DNA from: Candidatus Baldrarchaeum yapensis | GTDB taxonomy: Archaea; Asgardarchaeota; Baldrarchaeia; Baldrarchaeales; Baldrarchaeaceae | NCBI GenBank assembly: GCA_016840465.1 | Contig: JAEOSH010000064.1 | Span: 1 to 11,205, forward strand | Length of the DNA stretch: 11,205 bases | Direction of reading: 5' to 3' | Shown: in pieces, positions 5,605 through 11,205 of the stretch | Numbering within the stretch: position 1 is the stretch's first letter | Layout of the letters: every line of letters begins with the position of its first letter | Position numbers and translations under genes: made by a program | The notes under the pieces: model-generated | What the model was told of the DNA's origin: nothing | The model's database searches: none | Seen by the model: only the letters and a program-made list of their open reading frames with translations

Positions 5605-7047
5605 ATGGACGTTTCACCTATGGAGCCAAGTGTACTGGATAAAATATTTGAACCAAGGCGTATCGCCGTGATTGGAACCTCACGGGATCGAGGGTTCTTC
5701 TGGGTGAGATGTTTCTTGGAAATAGGGTTTTCAGGCGAAATCTTTCCAGTAAACCCAAAGGAAAAAGAAGTGTTGGGGCTGAGGTGCTACCCGAGCGTTA
5801 GGGACATACCTTGCGAAATAGACTTTTCAGTGATAGCCATCCCCGCCCCTAAGGTTCCGGACGTCCTGAGAGACAGTGCCGAGAAGGGCGCGAAGCTTGC
5901 AACGATATTTTCATCTGGTTTTTCGGAGACCGGAACCCGTGAGGGTATCGAACTTGAGAGGAAGATAAGGAACATCGTGGAGGAGTACGGGATAAGGGTG
6001 CTGGGGCCGAATTGCATGGGAGTTTACATACCGTCAAGGGGCTTGAGTTTCAGGCCCGATTTTCCCAAGGAGAGCGGGACTGTGGGCTTTATCTCACAAA
6101 GTGGAGGCAATGCCATCGGCGTTGTCCTATACGGGGAGAGCTGGGGAGTGAGGTTTTCCAAGGTATTTTCCTATGGAAATGGGGTAGATTTAGAGTGTAC
6201 CGAACTACTAGAATACCTAGGATGGGATCCGGAGACCGAAGTGGTAGGAATCTATGTGGAGGGTGTCAGAGACGGCAAGAAGTTTCTCTCTGTAGCAAGA
6301 AGGATCGCACAAGAGAAACCCTTAGTTGTATGGAAGGGCGGTGTTACTTCTGCTGGTTCTAAGGCTGCTGCGTCCCATACCGGTGCACTTGCGGGATCTG
6401 CGGAGATCTGGAATGCTGTTCTTAAACAGTGCAATGCCGTTGCCGTTTCAAGCATGGATGAAATGGTCGACATGTTGAAAGTGTTCACACAGGTGCCTGA
6501 GATTCGAGGTCGGAGGATCAGCCTTATTTCTATCAGTGGAGGTGCTAGCGTTGTTAACACGGATCTCGCGGAGAAGGGTGGTTTTGTGGTAGAAGAATTT
6601 CCTCAAGACTTGCAGGAGAAATTCCGTAGCAAGATACAACCAGTGGGGGTCAGTGTTAGGAATCCGATAGACCTTGCAGGGTCATTTTACGACTACGAGG
6701 CCTTGGAGTACATAATGGAGGAGATAAAGCCCCTGATAGACGTGTTGGTATTTGATTTGCAGATAATTTACCCGATACTCTGGAGGCGGATGAGAGAATT
6801 CGACTATCTTAGTACTCTGACAAAACTGGTCATTGAGGGATGCAAATCATACAGGGATGATGACAAGGTGTTCGTCGTAATTCTTCCTGTGATGCATTAT
6901 GAGAGAGAGTGGATTGATGTGAAGAATAAGTTGATCGCGGAGGGAGTGCCGGTATTTCAATCAACCGATCGCGCGATAAATGCGCTTGCAAAGGCCTATA
7001 GGTATTACAGGCGTTTAGAGAAATTAAAGGGCAATGTTGCACGGTAA
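5605..7047 (+). CDS. acdA: ADP-forming acyl-CoA synthetase (acetate-CoA ligase type), alpha subunit
   Basis: The alpha subunit of ACD converts acyl-CoA, ADP and phosphate to the acid, CoA and ATP, the energy-conserving last step of archaeal peptide and sugar fermentation. From ATG 5605 it has 480 residues (separate alpha subunits are usually about 460). Order: CoA-binding Rossmann domain at ~8-125 (IAVIGTSRD, VNPKEKEVLG, IFSSGFSETG), succinyl-CoA-ligase-like domain at ~150-285 (LGPNCMGVY, FISQSGGNA), the phosphorylated catalytic His258 in ASHTGALAGS, and a C-terminal domain (SLISISGGASVV, NPIDLAG). An in-frame GTG at 5596 would add three residues; ATG 5605 has GGTGG 5 nt upstream. The partner beta (ATP-grasp) subunit, needed for ATP formation, is neither fused nor adjacent. 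Substrate range (acetyl, branched or aryl) cannot be read. A protein-acetyltransferase-type homologue is unlikely because no GNAT domain is present. Confidence 0.92.
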   Translation: MDVSPMEPSVLDKIFEPRRIAVIGTSRDRGFFWVRCFLEIGFSGEIFPVNPKEKEVLGLRCYPSVRDIPCEIDFSVIAIPAPKVPDVLRDSAEKGAKLATIFSSGFSETGTREGIELERKIRNIVEEYGIRVLGPNCMGVYIPSRGLSFRPDFPKESGTVGFISQSGGNAIGVVLYGESWGVRFSKVFSYGNGVDLECTELLEYLGWDPETEVVGIYVEGVRDGKKFLSVARRIAQEKPLVVWKGGVTSAGSKAAASHTGALAGSAEIWNAVLKQCNAVAVSSMDEMVDMLKVFTQVPEIRGRRISLISISGGASVVNTDLAEKGGFVVEEFPQDLQEKFRSKIQPVGVSVRNPIDLAGSFYDYEALEYIMEEIKPLIDVLVFDLQIIYPILWRRMREFDYLSTLTKLVIEGCKSYRDDDKVFVVILPVMHYEREWIDVKNKLIAEGVPVFQSTDRAINALAKAYRYYRRLEKLKGNVAR

Positions 7048-7370
7048 CTTTTCTTAGGATTTGGCTAGAAATCGTTATTCCTTTTCAATTTCCGTATTTG
7101 TATTACATGCACATAATTATGCAATTTACTGCTCCTGCGTGTCCAAAATTTTGCGCGAGTTTCCCATCTGAAATTAGAGGACGATCCGTAACTGTCAGAA
7201 CGTACAAGAAGAGCTATAAAAAATAGTAATTCACAAATTTATTGGAGCTGAATTGCTCAAACCGGCGAAGTATTAATCATTATCATAAATTTAGCAGTAA
7301 GTATCGACATTGGGAAATTTATCAATTTGTCTCTACATTTTTGAATGACGAGTTATGTGATGTGAAAGTG
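7048..7370 (+). other. AT-rich intergenic stretch without a convincing gene
   Basis: This is about 320 bases of visibly AT-richer sequence. A 35-codon ORF (7119-7226, beginning MQFTAPACPKF and ending in a basic RTYKKSYKK tail) has no ribosome-binding site or recognised family. TATA-like stretches near 7284-7292 and 7315-7324 could serve the small ORF at 7371. I see no RNA gene or repeat here. Confidence 0.4.
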
Positions 7371-7526
7371 ATGGTTGAAATGGCAAGAAAAATTTTGATT
7401 TCTGAGGAGGCATTAAGAAAGATAGCCAAGGGGAAGATAAAGTACACGGGAAAGAAAATCAAGCCGGGGAGATGGATACTTAAGGAAAAAATTGGTGATT
7501 TCATTGGTAGTAAGAGTAAGGATTAG
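7371..7526 (+). CDS. Small basic protein, possibly the first gene of a two-gene cassette
   Basis: This 51-residue ORF (beginning MVEMARKILISEEALRK) is lysine-rich and strongly charged, with KGKIKYTGKKIKPGRWILKE in the middle. That pattern suggests a small helix followed by short beta strands, as in small DNA-binding or antitoxin-like proteins, but no family is recognised. ATG 7371 is preferred over upstream in-frame codons because the sequence before it reads as low-complexity AT-rich DNA; ATG 7380 is also possible. No strong ribosome-binding site is visible. Its 3' end overlaps by 32 nt the start of the retropepsin-like broken gene, an arrangement that suggests the two were once expressed together. 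It may be non-functional now that its neighbour is broken. Confidence 0.45.
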   Translation: MVEMARKILISEEALRKIAKGKIKYTGKKIKPGRWILKEKIGDFIGSKSKD

Positions 7527-7945
7527 GCTGAGGGCAAAAAATACTGGAAGGACGAAAGAATTAGTGGTGCTAGCGAATGGAGGAGCGGAAAGCCCGGCGC
7601 CGTGTATCGTAGTGGATCCGGAAACGGCTAAAGAAATAGGGTTATGACCAGTAAGGGAGGTTTCGCTAGGCAGAGGTTTATAGTGTGGAGGAGGTGTCGC
7701 ACACCACTGATGTGTTCGTAATAAGGAATGCGGTAGAGATTGAGCTTATAGATTTAGAGGAGGATAGAGTGCTTTCGCGATTAGATGCCGATTTAGTGAT
7801 ACAAGATAACGTTATGGAGCCTCTGATAACGGACATAACAATAAACGAGTTAGGGATTCAAGTCATAAGTAGTTTCAGTAAGGGGTTATGGCGGCACAGA
7901 GAAGACCCGCCAGACAAAGTGAGGAGGAGCTCCGAGGTCAAATAG
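7495..7945 (+). pseudogene. Broken archaeal retropepsin-like (clan AA-like) protein gene
   Basis: From GTG 7495 the first part reads VVRVRIRLRAKNTGRTKELV, VLANGGAESPAPCIVVD, then PETAKEIGL, and hits a TGA at 7645. Reading on (PVREVSL) a one-base frameshift near 7662-7670 leads into AEVYSVEEV, then VFVIRNAVEIELI, DADLVIQDNVMEPLITDITI, NELGIQVISS and SKGLWRHREDPPDKVR, with TAG at 7943. The parts together make a ~148-residue protein resembling an archaeal family with a retropepsin-like fold and conserved C-terminal LGI...GLWRxRxxPP. The catalytic Asp-Thr/Ser-Gly triad of aspartic proteases appears here as Asn-Gly-Gly, so protease activity is doubtful even in the intact ancestor. The downstream half could be translated alone from GTG 7685. 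A palindromic T-tract follows the stop. Confidence 0.6.
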
Positions 7946-7946
7946 A

Positions 7947-7960
7947 TTCTTTTTAAAGAA
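7947..7960 (+). terminator. Palindromic T-tract after the retropepsin-like remnant
   Basis: TTCTTT TT AAAGAA forms a perfect 6-bp palindrome with a T5 tract, one base after the stop codon. It may act as a bidirectional terminator, but there is no converging gene close by. Confidence 0.3.
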
Positions 7961-8334
7961 AAGGGTAGGGCTTATGCTACAGTTAGGGGGTTGTTTGTAC
8001 AAATGATTAAGGTGATTTACATGCCCTTCAAGACCTTTACGAAATTTATAGGCGGCCTTCGTGAGTCATCTTGCGTAAGTGAGGCAATTAAGTGAGTAAG
8101 TGGTAGTTCAACGAGGATAGAGCAATTGTTTCTTGGTAATGCTCTCTTGTATGATGCTTTTGACTAAAAAGTCTCGCATGTGGATGCCGAGAATTTGTTT
8201 TTGGAATTTTTTAGATGGTCAATTTTCTTTACCGGGATGCTTAACATATTTCAAGGACGAAAATTGAGAAACGTTTATAGGAGAGGAGGTTCCACTACTT
8301 GACGTGAACCACGCTAGAGAGGGATCGGGACAAA
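7961..8334 (+). other. Intergenic stretch, possibly a decayed ORF
   Basis: No intact gene is seen in these 374 bases. One frame from ATG 8021 to a TGA near 8300 is interrupted only by TGA (about 8096) and TAA (about 8165) and includes SGSSTRIEQLFLGNALLYDA and NLFLEFFRWSIFF. This could be a decayed gene or chance; I recognise no family. The last 60 bases hold the DUF211 promoter and leader. Confidence 0.35.
8271..8280 (+). promoter_or_regulatory. Promoter of the DUF211 gene
   Basis: ACGTTTATAG contains TTTATA and is preceded by GAGAAA-like purines (BRE). A start near 8302 leaves about 33 nt of leader with GAGGG (8319-8323) before TTG 8335. It shares the AACGTTTA core with the elements at 5001 and 9505. 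Confidence 0.5.
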
Positions 8335-8631
8335 TTGAATAAAAATAGTATCAGGCGATTGGTATTAGACGTATTGAAGCCTCACAATCCCCCGACTCCC
8401 GTGCTTGCTAAGATTCTTGCGTCGATGGATGGAGTAGATGGGGTCAACATATCGCTCATTGAGGTTGATGCGGAGACAGAGACCGTCAAGATAACGATAG
8501 AGGGCCCGGATCTTGATTTTGACAGCATAAAGAAAAAGATAGAGGAGTGCGGTGCGAAGATACATTCAATAGATCAGGTGGTTGCAGGTAGGATCATGGT
8601 GGAAGAAGTAGATACCGAGCACACACGCTGA
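8335..8631 (+). CDS. DUF211 family protein
   Basis: A 98-residue protein of the archaeal DUF211 family, small ferredoxin-like-fold proteins of unknown biochemical role (structures of relatives show oligomers that bind metal ions). Family features: RRLVLDVLKPHNPPTPVLAK at 7-26, MDGVDGVNISLIEVDAETET at 31-50, VKITIEGPDLDFD, and a C-terminal CGAKIHSIDQVVAGRIMVEE. The start is a TTG; no ATG lies in frame before the conserved block, and GAGGG is 11 nt upstream. The gene ends at 8631 and the VIT1-type transporter on the other strand ends at 8632, so the two converge with no gap. DUF211 genes are often near membrane transport or metal genes in archaea, which makes a role in metal handling plausible but unproven. 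Confidence 0.88.
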   Translation: MNKNSIRRLVLDVLKPHNPPTPVLAKILASMDGVDGVNISLIEVDAETETVKITIEGPDLDFDSIKKKIEECGAKIHSIDQVVAGRIMVEEVDTEHTR

Positions 8632-9309
8632 TTAGATGAGAATATCGAGTGCTATTAGGAGGAGCGATGTGGCCATTCCTATTGCCAGTGTTTTAAGGCC
8701 GTAGATGAAGGCGGGCTCCTTTGTCGCCCTTCCGAGGAAAACTCCTAACATGAAGAGTATTGCGAAAATTGCAACAATTGTCGTAGGTATTGTATATTCC
8801 AGAGGTAGTATTCCGTGGAGGGAGAGCCAAGGCGGTATTAGCGATAGCAGGGCAGTGAGAAGCGGAGCAAACCCGTCGATCAATGCGATCATCACTGTTG
8901 CAAATCTGTTGGCTCTTGAAATTATGGTATCTTCGAGTTTTGCAAGCATTGCCGACTCCAGCTCTCGCAGTTTTCTCTCCCTTTCAGCCTTTTCGGTGAC
9001 ATATGCTCCAAAGATTCCTGAGATGCACATGGCAATGCTCCCGCCGATTCCGGCGCCGATTAGTATTTTTAGTGTATAAATATCCGGTACTGGGCCCTTT
9101 GCCAGTATTATTCCGAGAACGACCCCGAATATTGTGAGCGTTCCGTCAAATGCATTCAGCGCGAAATACCTCCTTGCAATTTCTCCTACTCCACTTATCT
9201 CGTTATATAAGCGGATTTTCTCCCTCCATTCACGAATTCGGATAATTACGCGCCTAATGGCGTCTCTCATTTTCGCGGCATTACCTCTCACAGATCCCTG
9301 AGTATGCAC
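8632..9309 (-). CDS. VIT1/CCC1-type integral membrane transporter
   Basis: The 225-residue product belongs to the VIT1 (DUF125/CCC1-like) family, whose characterised members move Fe2+ or Mn2+ across membranes. The N-terminal signature RRYFALNAFDGTLTIFGVVLG (shown by residues ~47-67) leads into five predicted helices: ~52-70, 83-108, 137-165, 172-196 and 203-224. Asp in FDGT of helix 1 is the conserved transport residue. Between helices 2 and 3 lies a charged Glu-rich segment (EKAERERKLRELESAM), comparable to the metal-binding cytoplasmic domain of plant VIT1 though shorter. GTG 9309 is close to the expected transcription start, so leaderless initiation is possible; ATG 9270 (MRDAIRRV) preceded by GAGAGG is an alternative giving 212 residues. 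It meets the DUF211 gene tail to tail. The transported metal is unknown. Confidence 0.85.
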   Translation of the reverse strand: MHTQGSVRGNAAKMRDAIRRVIIRIREWREKIRLYNEISGVGEIARRYFALNAFDGTLTIFGVVLGIILAKGPVPDIYTLKILIGAGIGGSIAMCISGIFGAYVTEKAERERKLRELESAMLAKLEDTIISRANRFATVMIALIDGFAPLLTALLSLIPPWLSLHGILPLEYTIPTTIVAIFAILFMLGVFLGRATKEPAFIYGLKTLAIGMATSLLLIALDILI

Positions 9310-9330
9310 TTACAGTATGGGGTTTCACCA

Positions 9331-9338
9331 ATTTATCT
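9331..9338 (-). promoter_or_regulatory. Promoter of the VIT1-type gene
   Basis: On the minus strand AGATAAAT is preceded by an A-rich BRE-like run (9339-9345). Initiation about 25 nt downstream falls near 9309, at the GTG start, which suggests a leaderless or very short-leader transcript. Confidence 0.45.
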
Positions 9339-9504
9339 TTTTTTGATCCGCAGATTAGAAGATGTTTTAAGTGATGTTGGATCTTCGGCAAGTTAACAAG
9401 TCTTTTTACAATGCGCTGGCCGTCCTACTATATTTCGAGTTAACGTGCTTACTTCCGCGAGGATTTACCTTACTTTCCTCGTGTCAGCGGCGTTAGGTTC
9501 GGGG

Positions 9505-9515
9505 AACGTTTATGG
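9505..9515 (+). promoter_or_regulatory. Promoter of the methyltransferase-DUF364 operon
   Basis: AACGTTTATGG (9505-9515) resembles the other AACGTTTA elements here. Initiation near 9537 would precede all candidate methyltransferase starts (9565, 9592, 9613). Confidence 0.4.
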
Positions 9516-9612
9516 CATCATCCGGACAATTTTGTAATAGAAGCCATCGACTTCATCATATGCGGTGGCGATATGTCGGGTTGCTGGTTGCATGTGGGGA
9601 AATGGTGGTTAC

Positions 9613-10377
9613 ATGGATCGTGGGAATCAGGTTCCGGTAATAAGAATCTCCGAGCCGCAGAAACTTCCATCTTTACTGAAGATGCCAGGAATCGGGACAA
9701 GTGCAACCAAGAGAAGGTTAAAGCAGACATTCATTCGCCTGCTTCTAAACATATATCATAGGTCCATGATGCGTCCCAGAAAGGTTAAAATTCTCGATAA
9801 GACTTTTATTGTCTTACCTGGAACGTTTTCGCCAGTGTGGACACTGACCAGCAGATTCCTAGCATTGAATTTAGACGTCAGGGAGGGTGAGAAGGTGCTG
9901 GATGTGGGAACAGGATGCGGAGTCCAGGCAATATTCGCGGCAGATGTTGCATCAGAGGTTGTTGCTACCGATATTAACCCCATAGCGTGCGAGTGTGCAC
10001 GCATTAATGCGCTTATAAATGGTGTTTTTCCAAAGATGGATGTCAGACAAGGCGATCTGTTCGAGCCAGTTGGAGGAGACGAGAAGTTCGATCTCATAAT
10101 ATTTTCACCGCCCTATCTTGATGGAGAGCCACGGGACATGCTCGAAAGGAGTTGGATGTGTGGAAAAGGGCACGATGTAATAAGGCGCTTCTTCAGGGAG
10201 GCTAGACGTTACTTGAGGGAGGGAGGAAGAGTGAGAATGGTTTACTCGACTATTGCTGATACGGATATTCTTCTTCAAATACTTGAAAGGTACAGATGGG
10301 ATTGGAGAGTCGTTGCCAGAAAGAAGTACCCACTGGAGGAAATATTTGTGCTGGAGGCGAGGCCTTATGAAGGTTAG
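9613..10377 (+). CDS. Class I SAM-dependent methyltransferase (HemK/PrmC-like small-domain type)
   Basis: From ATG 9613 this is a 254-residue protein with a basic N-terminal extension (~1-65), a short beta segment (KILDKTFIVLPGTFSP, ~60-75) and a Rossmann methyltransferase domain. Motif I is VLDVGTGCGVQAIFAA (~95-110), the acidic end of strand 2 is ATDINPIACECARINA (~118-133), and motif IV is FSPPY (164-168). (N/S/D)PP(Y/F) enzymes methylate a planar amide or amino nitrogen (protein glutamine, adenine or guanine), so the target is probably protein or RNA. HemK usually has NPPY; Ser here suggests a distinct subgroup. In-frame GTG 9565 or ATG 9592 would add 16 or 7 residues; 9613 is preferred for GGTGG 4 nt upstream, with modest certainty. 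The stop overlaps the DUF4213/DUF364 gene by 11 nt, indicating an operon. Confidence 0.82.
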   Translation: MDRGNQVPVIRISEPQKLPSLLKMPGIGTSATKRRLKQTFIRLLLNIYHRSMMRPRKVKILDKTFIVLPGTFSPVWTLTSRFLALNLDVREGEKVLDVGTGCGVQAIFAADVASEVVATDINPIACECARINALINGVFPKMDVRQGDLFEPVGGDEKFDLIIFSPPYLDGEPRDMLERSWMCGKGHDVIRRFFREARRYLREGGRVRMVYSTIADTDILLQILERYRWDWRVVARKKYPLEEIFVLEARPYEG

Positions 10378-11188
10378 GGCGCAGCAGGCAAAATCCCATG
10401 TGCTTGAGGAGATATTGGAATTTCTGAGAGAGAAGTTGGGTGATCGAAGGCTTAACGGTGTGATCCTTGAAGATGTGAGGATAGGATTGTTGTATGCGGG
10501 TGTTAAATTGTCGTCTGGTCATGGGGGCGTTGCTTATACATTTATGGACGAGGCGATCGCGTACATGCGTGCGAGATGTATGGAGAGGAGAACTTTCTTC
10601 TCCGGCATGAGGCTGGTGGATGCCTTGAAACTTTCATTCTCTTGGGATCTAGTAGAGGCAGCGGTGGGAGTAGCAGCCATCAATGCGGCGTCACAATTAG
10701 TTTTTGAAGAGCGGGCGAGCGAGTACGAGTTTTCTGATGTTGATGTTGTTGAACTCGTGAAAAAGGATGATGATGTTGTGATGGTGGGGTATTTTGCACC
10801 TTTGGTTCCGAGAATCCTTAAGAAGACGCCAAATTTGGTGGTGATAGAGAGGAAACCAGCGCCGGGCGATATTGAGATATTGCCGGACTTTGCGTCGGAG
10901 AAGGTGTTACCCGAGGCGGACGTTGTGATAGTATCTGGAAGCACCCTTGTGAACAAGACTATCGATAGAATATTGGAGTTGAGCAAGAACGCCAGAGACG
11001 TGGTGCTCTTGGGCCCGACCGCAAGTGTTATTCCGGATCCTTTGTTCAGGAGGGGGGTGACCGCTGTTATGGGGATTAGGATAACGGATGCTGATAAGAT
11101 GCTTAAGATAGTGAGTGAGGCTGGTGGGACGCGATGGCTTTTAGCGGAGTGCGCCGAGAAGTTCGCAATTCTCAAGGAAAGAAAGTAA
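10367..11188 (+). CDS. DUF4213/DUF364 protein (putative heavy-metal chelation)
   Basis: The 273-residue product has an N-terminal DUF4213-like part (~1-110, with VILEDVRIGLLYAGVKLSSG at ~26-45) and a C-terminal DUF364 part (~118-255). The latter carries VVMVGYFAPLVPRI (~137), VIERKPAPGDIEILPD (~163), ADVVIVSGSTLVNKTIDRIL (~185-204) and LLGPTASVIPDPLF (~213). The family is described as putative heavy-metal chelation domains from structural likeness to metal-binding and cofactor-site folds; no reaction is established. Archaeal and methanogen relatives sit near metal or cofactor genes. ATG 10367 is chosen because it starts the conserved region, has GGAGG (10353-10357) 9 nt upstream and overlaps the methyltransferase stop; a longer frame back to 10253 lies inside the methyltransferase and is not credible. 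It could work on the same substrate as the methyltransferase; this is only suggested by the overlap. Confidence 0.88.
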   Translation: MKVRAQQAKSHVLEEILEFLREKLGDRRLNGVILEDVRIGLLYAGVKLSSGHGGVAYTFMDEAIAYMRARCMERRTFFSGMRLVDALKLSFSWDLVEAAVGVAAINAASQLVFEERASEYEFSDVDVVELVKKDDDVVMVGYFAPLVPRILKKTPNLVVIERKPAPGDIEILPDFASEKVLPEADVVIVSGSTLVNKTIDRILELSKNARDVVLLGPTASVIPDPLFRRGVTAVMGIRITDADKMLKIVSEAGGTRWLLAECAEKFAILKERK

Positions 11189-11205
11189 TACCGGATAAGT
11201 ATAGG

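Larger units (their letters stand above)
9310..9612. other. Divergent intergenic region between the VIT1-type and methyltransferase genes
   Basis: About 300 bases carrying the promoters of both divergent genes. Two copies of AGTTAAC (9391-9397 and 9438-9444, each containing the palindrome GTTAAC) are the only repeat noticed. I see no RNA gene or small ORF with support here. The final 48 bases (from GTG 9565) could belong to the methyltransferase if it starts upstream. Confidence 0.35.

Noticed and set aside
7119-7226. 35-codon ORF with a basic C-terminus
   Set aside because: No RBS, no family, short enough to be chance in AT-rich DNA.
8705-9079. Plus-strand ORF opposite the VIT1-type gene
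   Set aside because: The minus strand shows the conserved FDGT signature and five membrane helices; the plus frame is a shadow.
10534-11175. Long open frame (213 codons) on the minus strand opposite the DUF4213/DUF364 gene
   Set aside because: It is Ser/Thr-rich with no domain pattern and exactly opposes a confidently assigned gene; this is a typical shadow of codon bias.
1-11205. tRNA, rRNA, CRISPR array or C/D-box RNA
   Set aside because: No T-loop consensus, no evenly spaced repeats, and no paired C and D boxes at the right spacing were found by eye on either strand.

Overview
The window looks like a piece of an anaerobic archaeal chromosome, most likely euryarchaeal. I infer this from a tungsten/molybdenum aldehyde:ferredoxin oxidoreductase, an ADP-forming acyl-CoA synthetase alpha subunit, a DUF211 protein, an archaeal-type VIT1-like transporter and a DUF4213/DUF364 protein. 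TATA-like boxes about 25-30 nt before expected transcription starts, often inside an AACGTTTA context, and the frequent GTG/TTG starts agree. I cannot name the genus. I see no rRNA, tRNA, CRISPR array or intact insertion sequence.

Left part (1-4250): a partial unknown gene is followed by a two-gene, translationally coupled operon of aldehyde:ferredoxin oxidoreductase (aor) and a class II (fuculose-phosphate type) aldolase. A long inverted repeat and a clear TATA box lie upstream of the operon. Two gene remnants come next: the end of a winged-helix regulator on the minus strand, and a frameshifted MvhD-like (hydrogenase/heterodisulfide-reductase delta) domain on the plus strand. An intact iron-sulfur flavoprotein of the NADPH-dependent FMN reductase fold follows.

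Middle part (4250-8330): an N-terminally truncated short-chain dehydrogenase remnant is preceded by a hairpin-rich GC patch. Then come a four-helix membrane protein of unknown function, an ADP-forming acyl-CoA synthetase alpha subunit without its beta subunit, and a more AT-rich stretch. That stretch holds a small basic ORF and a broken gene resembling an archaeal retropepsin-like family.

Right part (8330-11205): a DUF211 gene and a VIT1-type membrane transporter gene meet tail to tail with no base between them. A class I SAM methyltransferase overlaps a DUF4213/DUF364 protein by 11 nt.

Taken together, the metabolic genes suggest ferredoxin-linked oxidation of aldehydes and organic acids. 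The aldolase could release an aldehyde, AOR could oxidise it to the acid while reducing ferredoxin, the Isf-like flavoprotein could exchange electrons with ferredoxin, and the Acd alpha subunit could make ATP from an acyl-CoA. This pathway is inference. The density of decayed genes (at least four) marks the window as a region losing genes, unless some frameshifts are assembly errors. I found no clear undescribed defence or mobile system. The best leads are the Cys-poor MvhD remnant, the AOR-aldolase coupling, the small-ORF/retropepsin-like cassette and the structured patch at 4656-4781.
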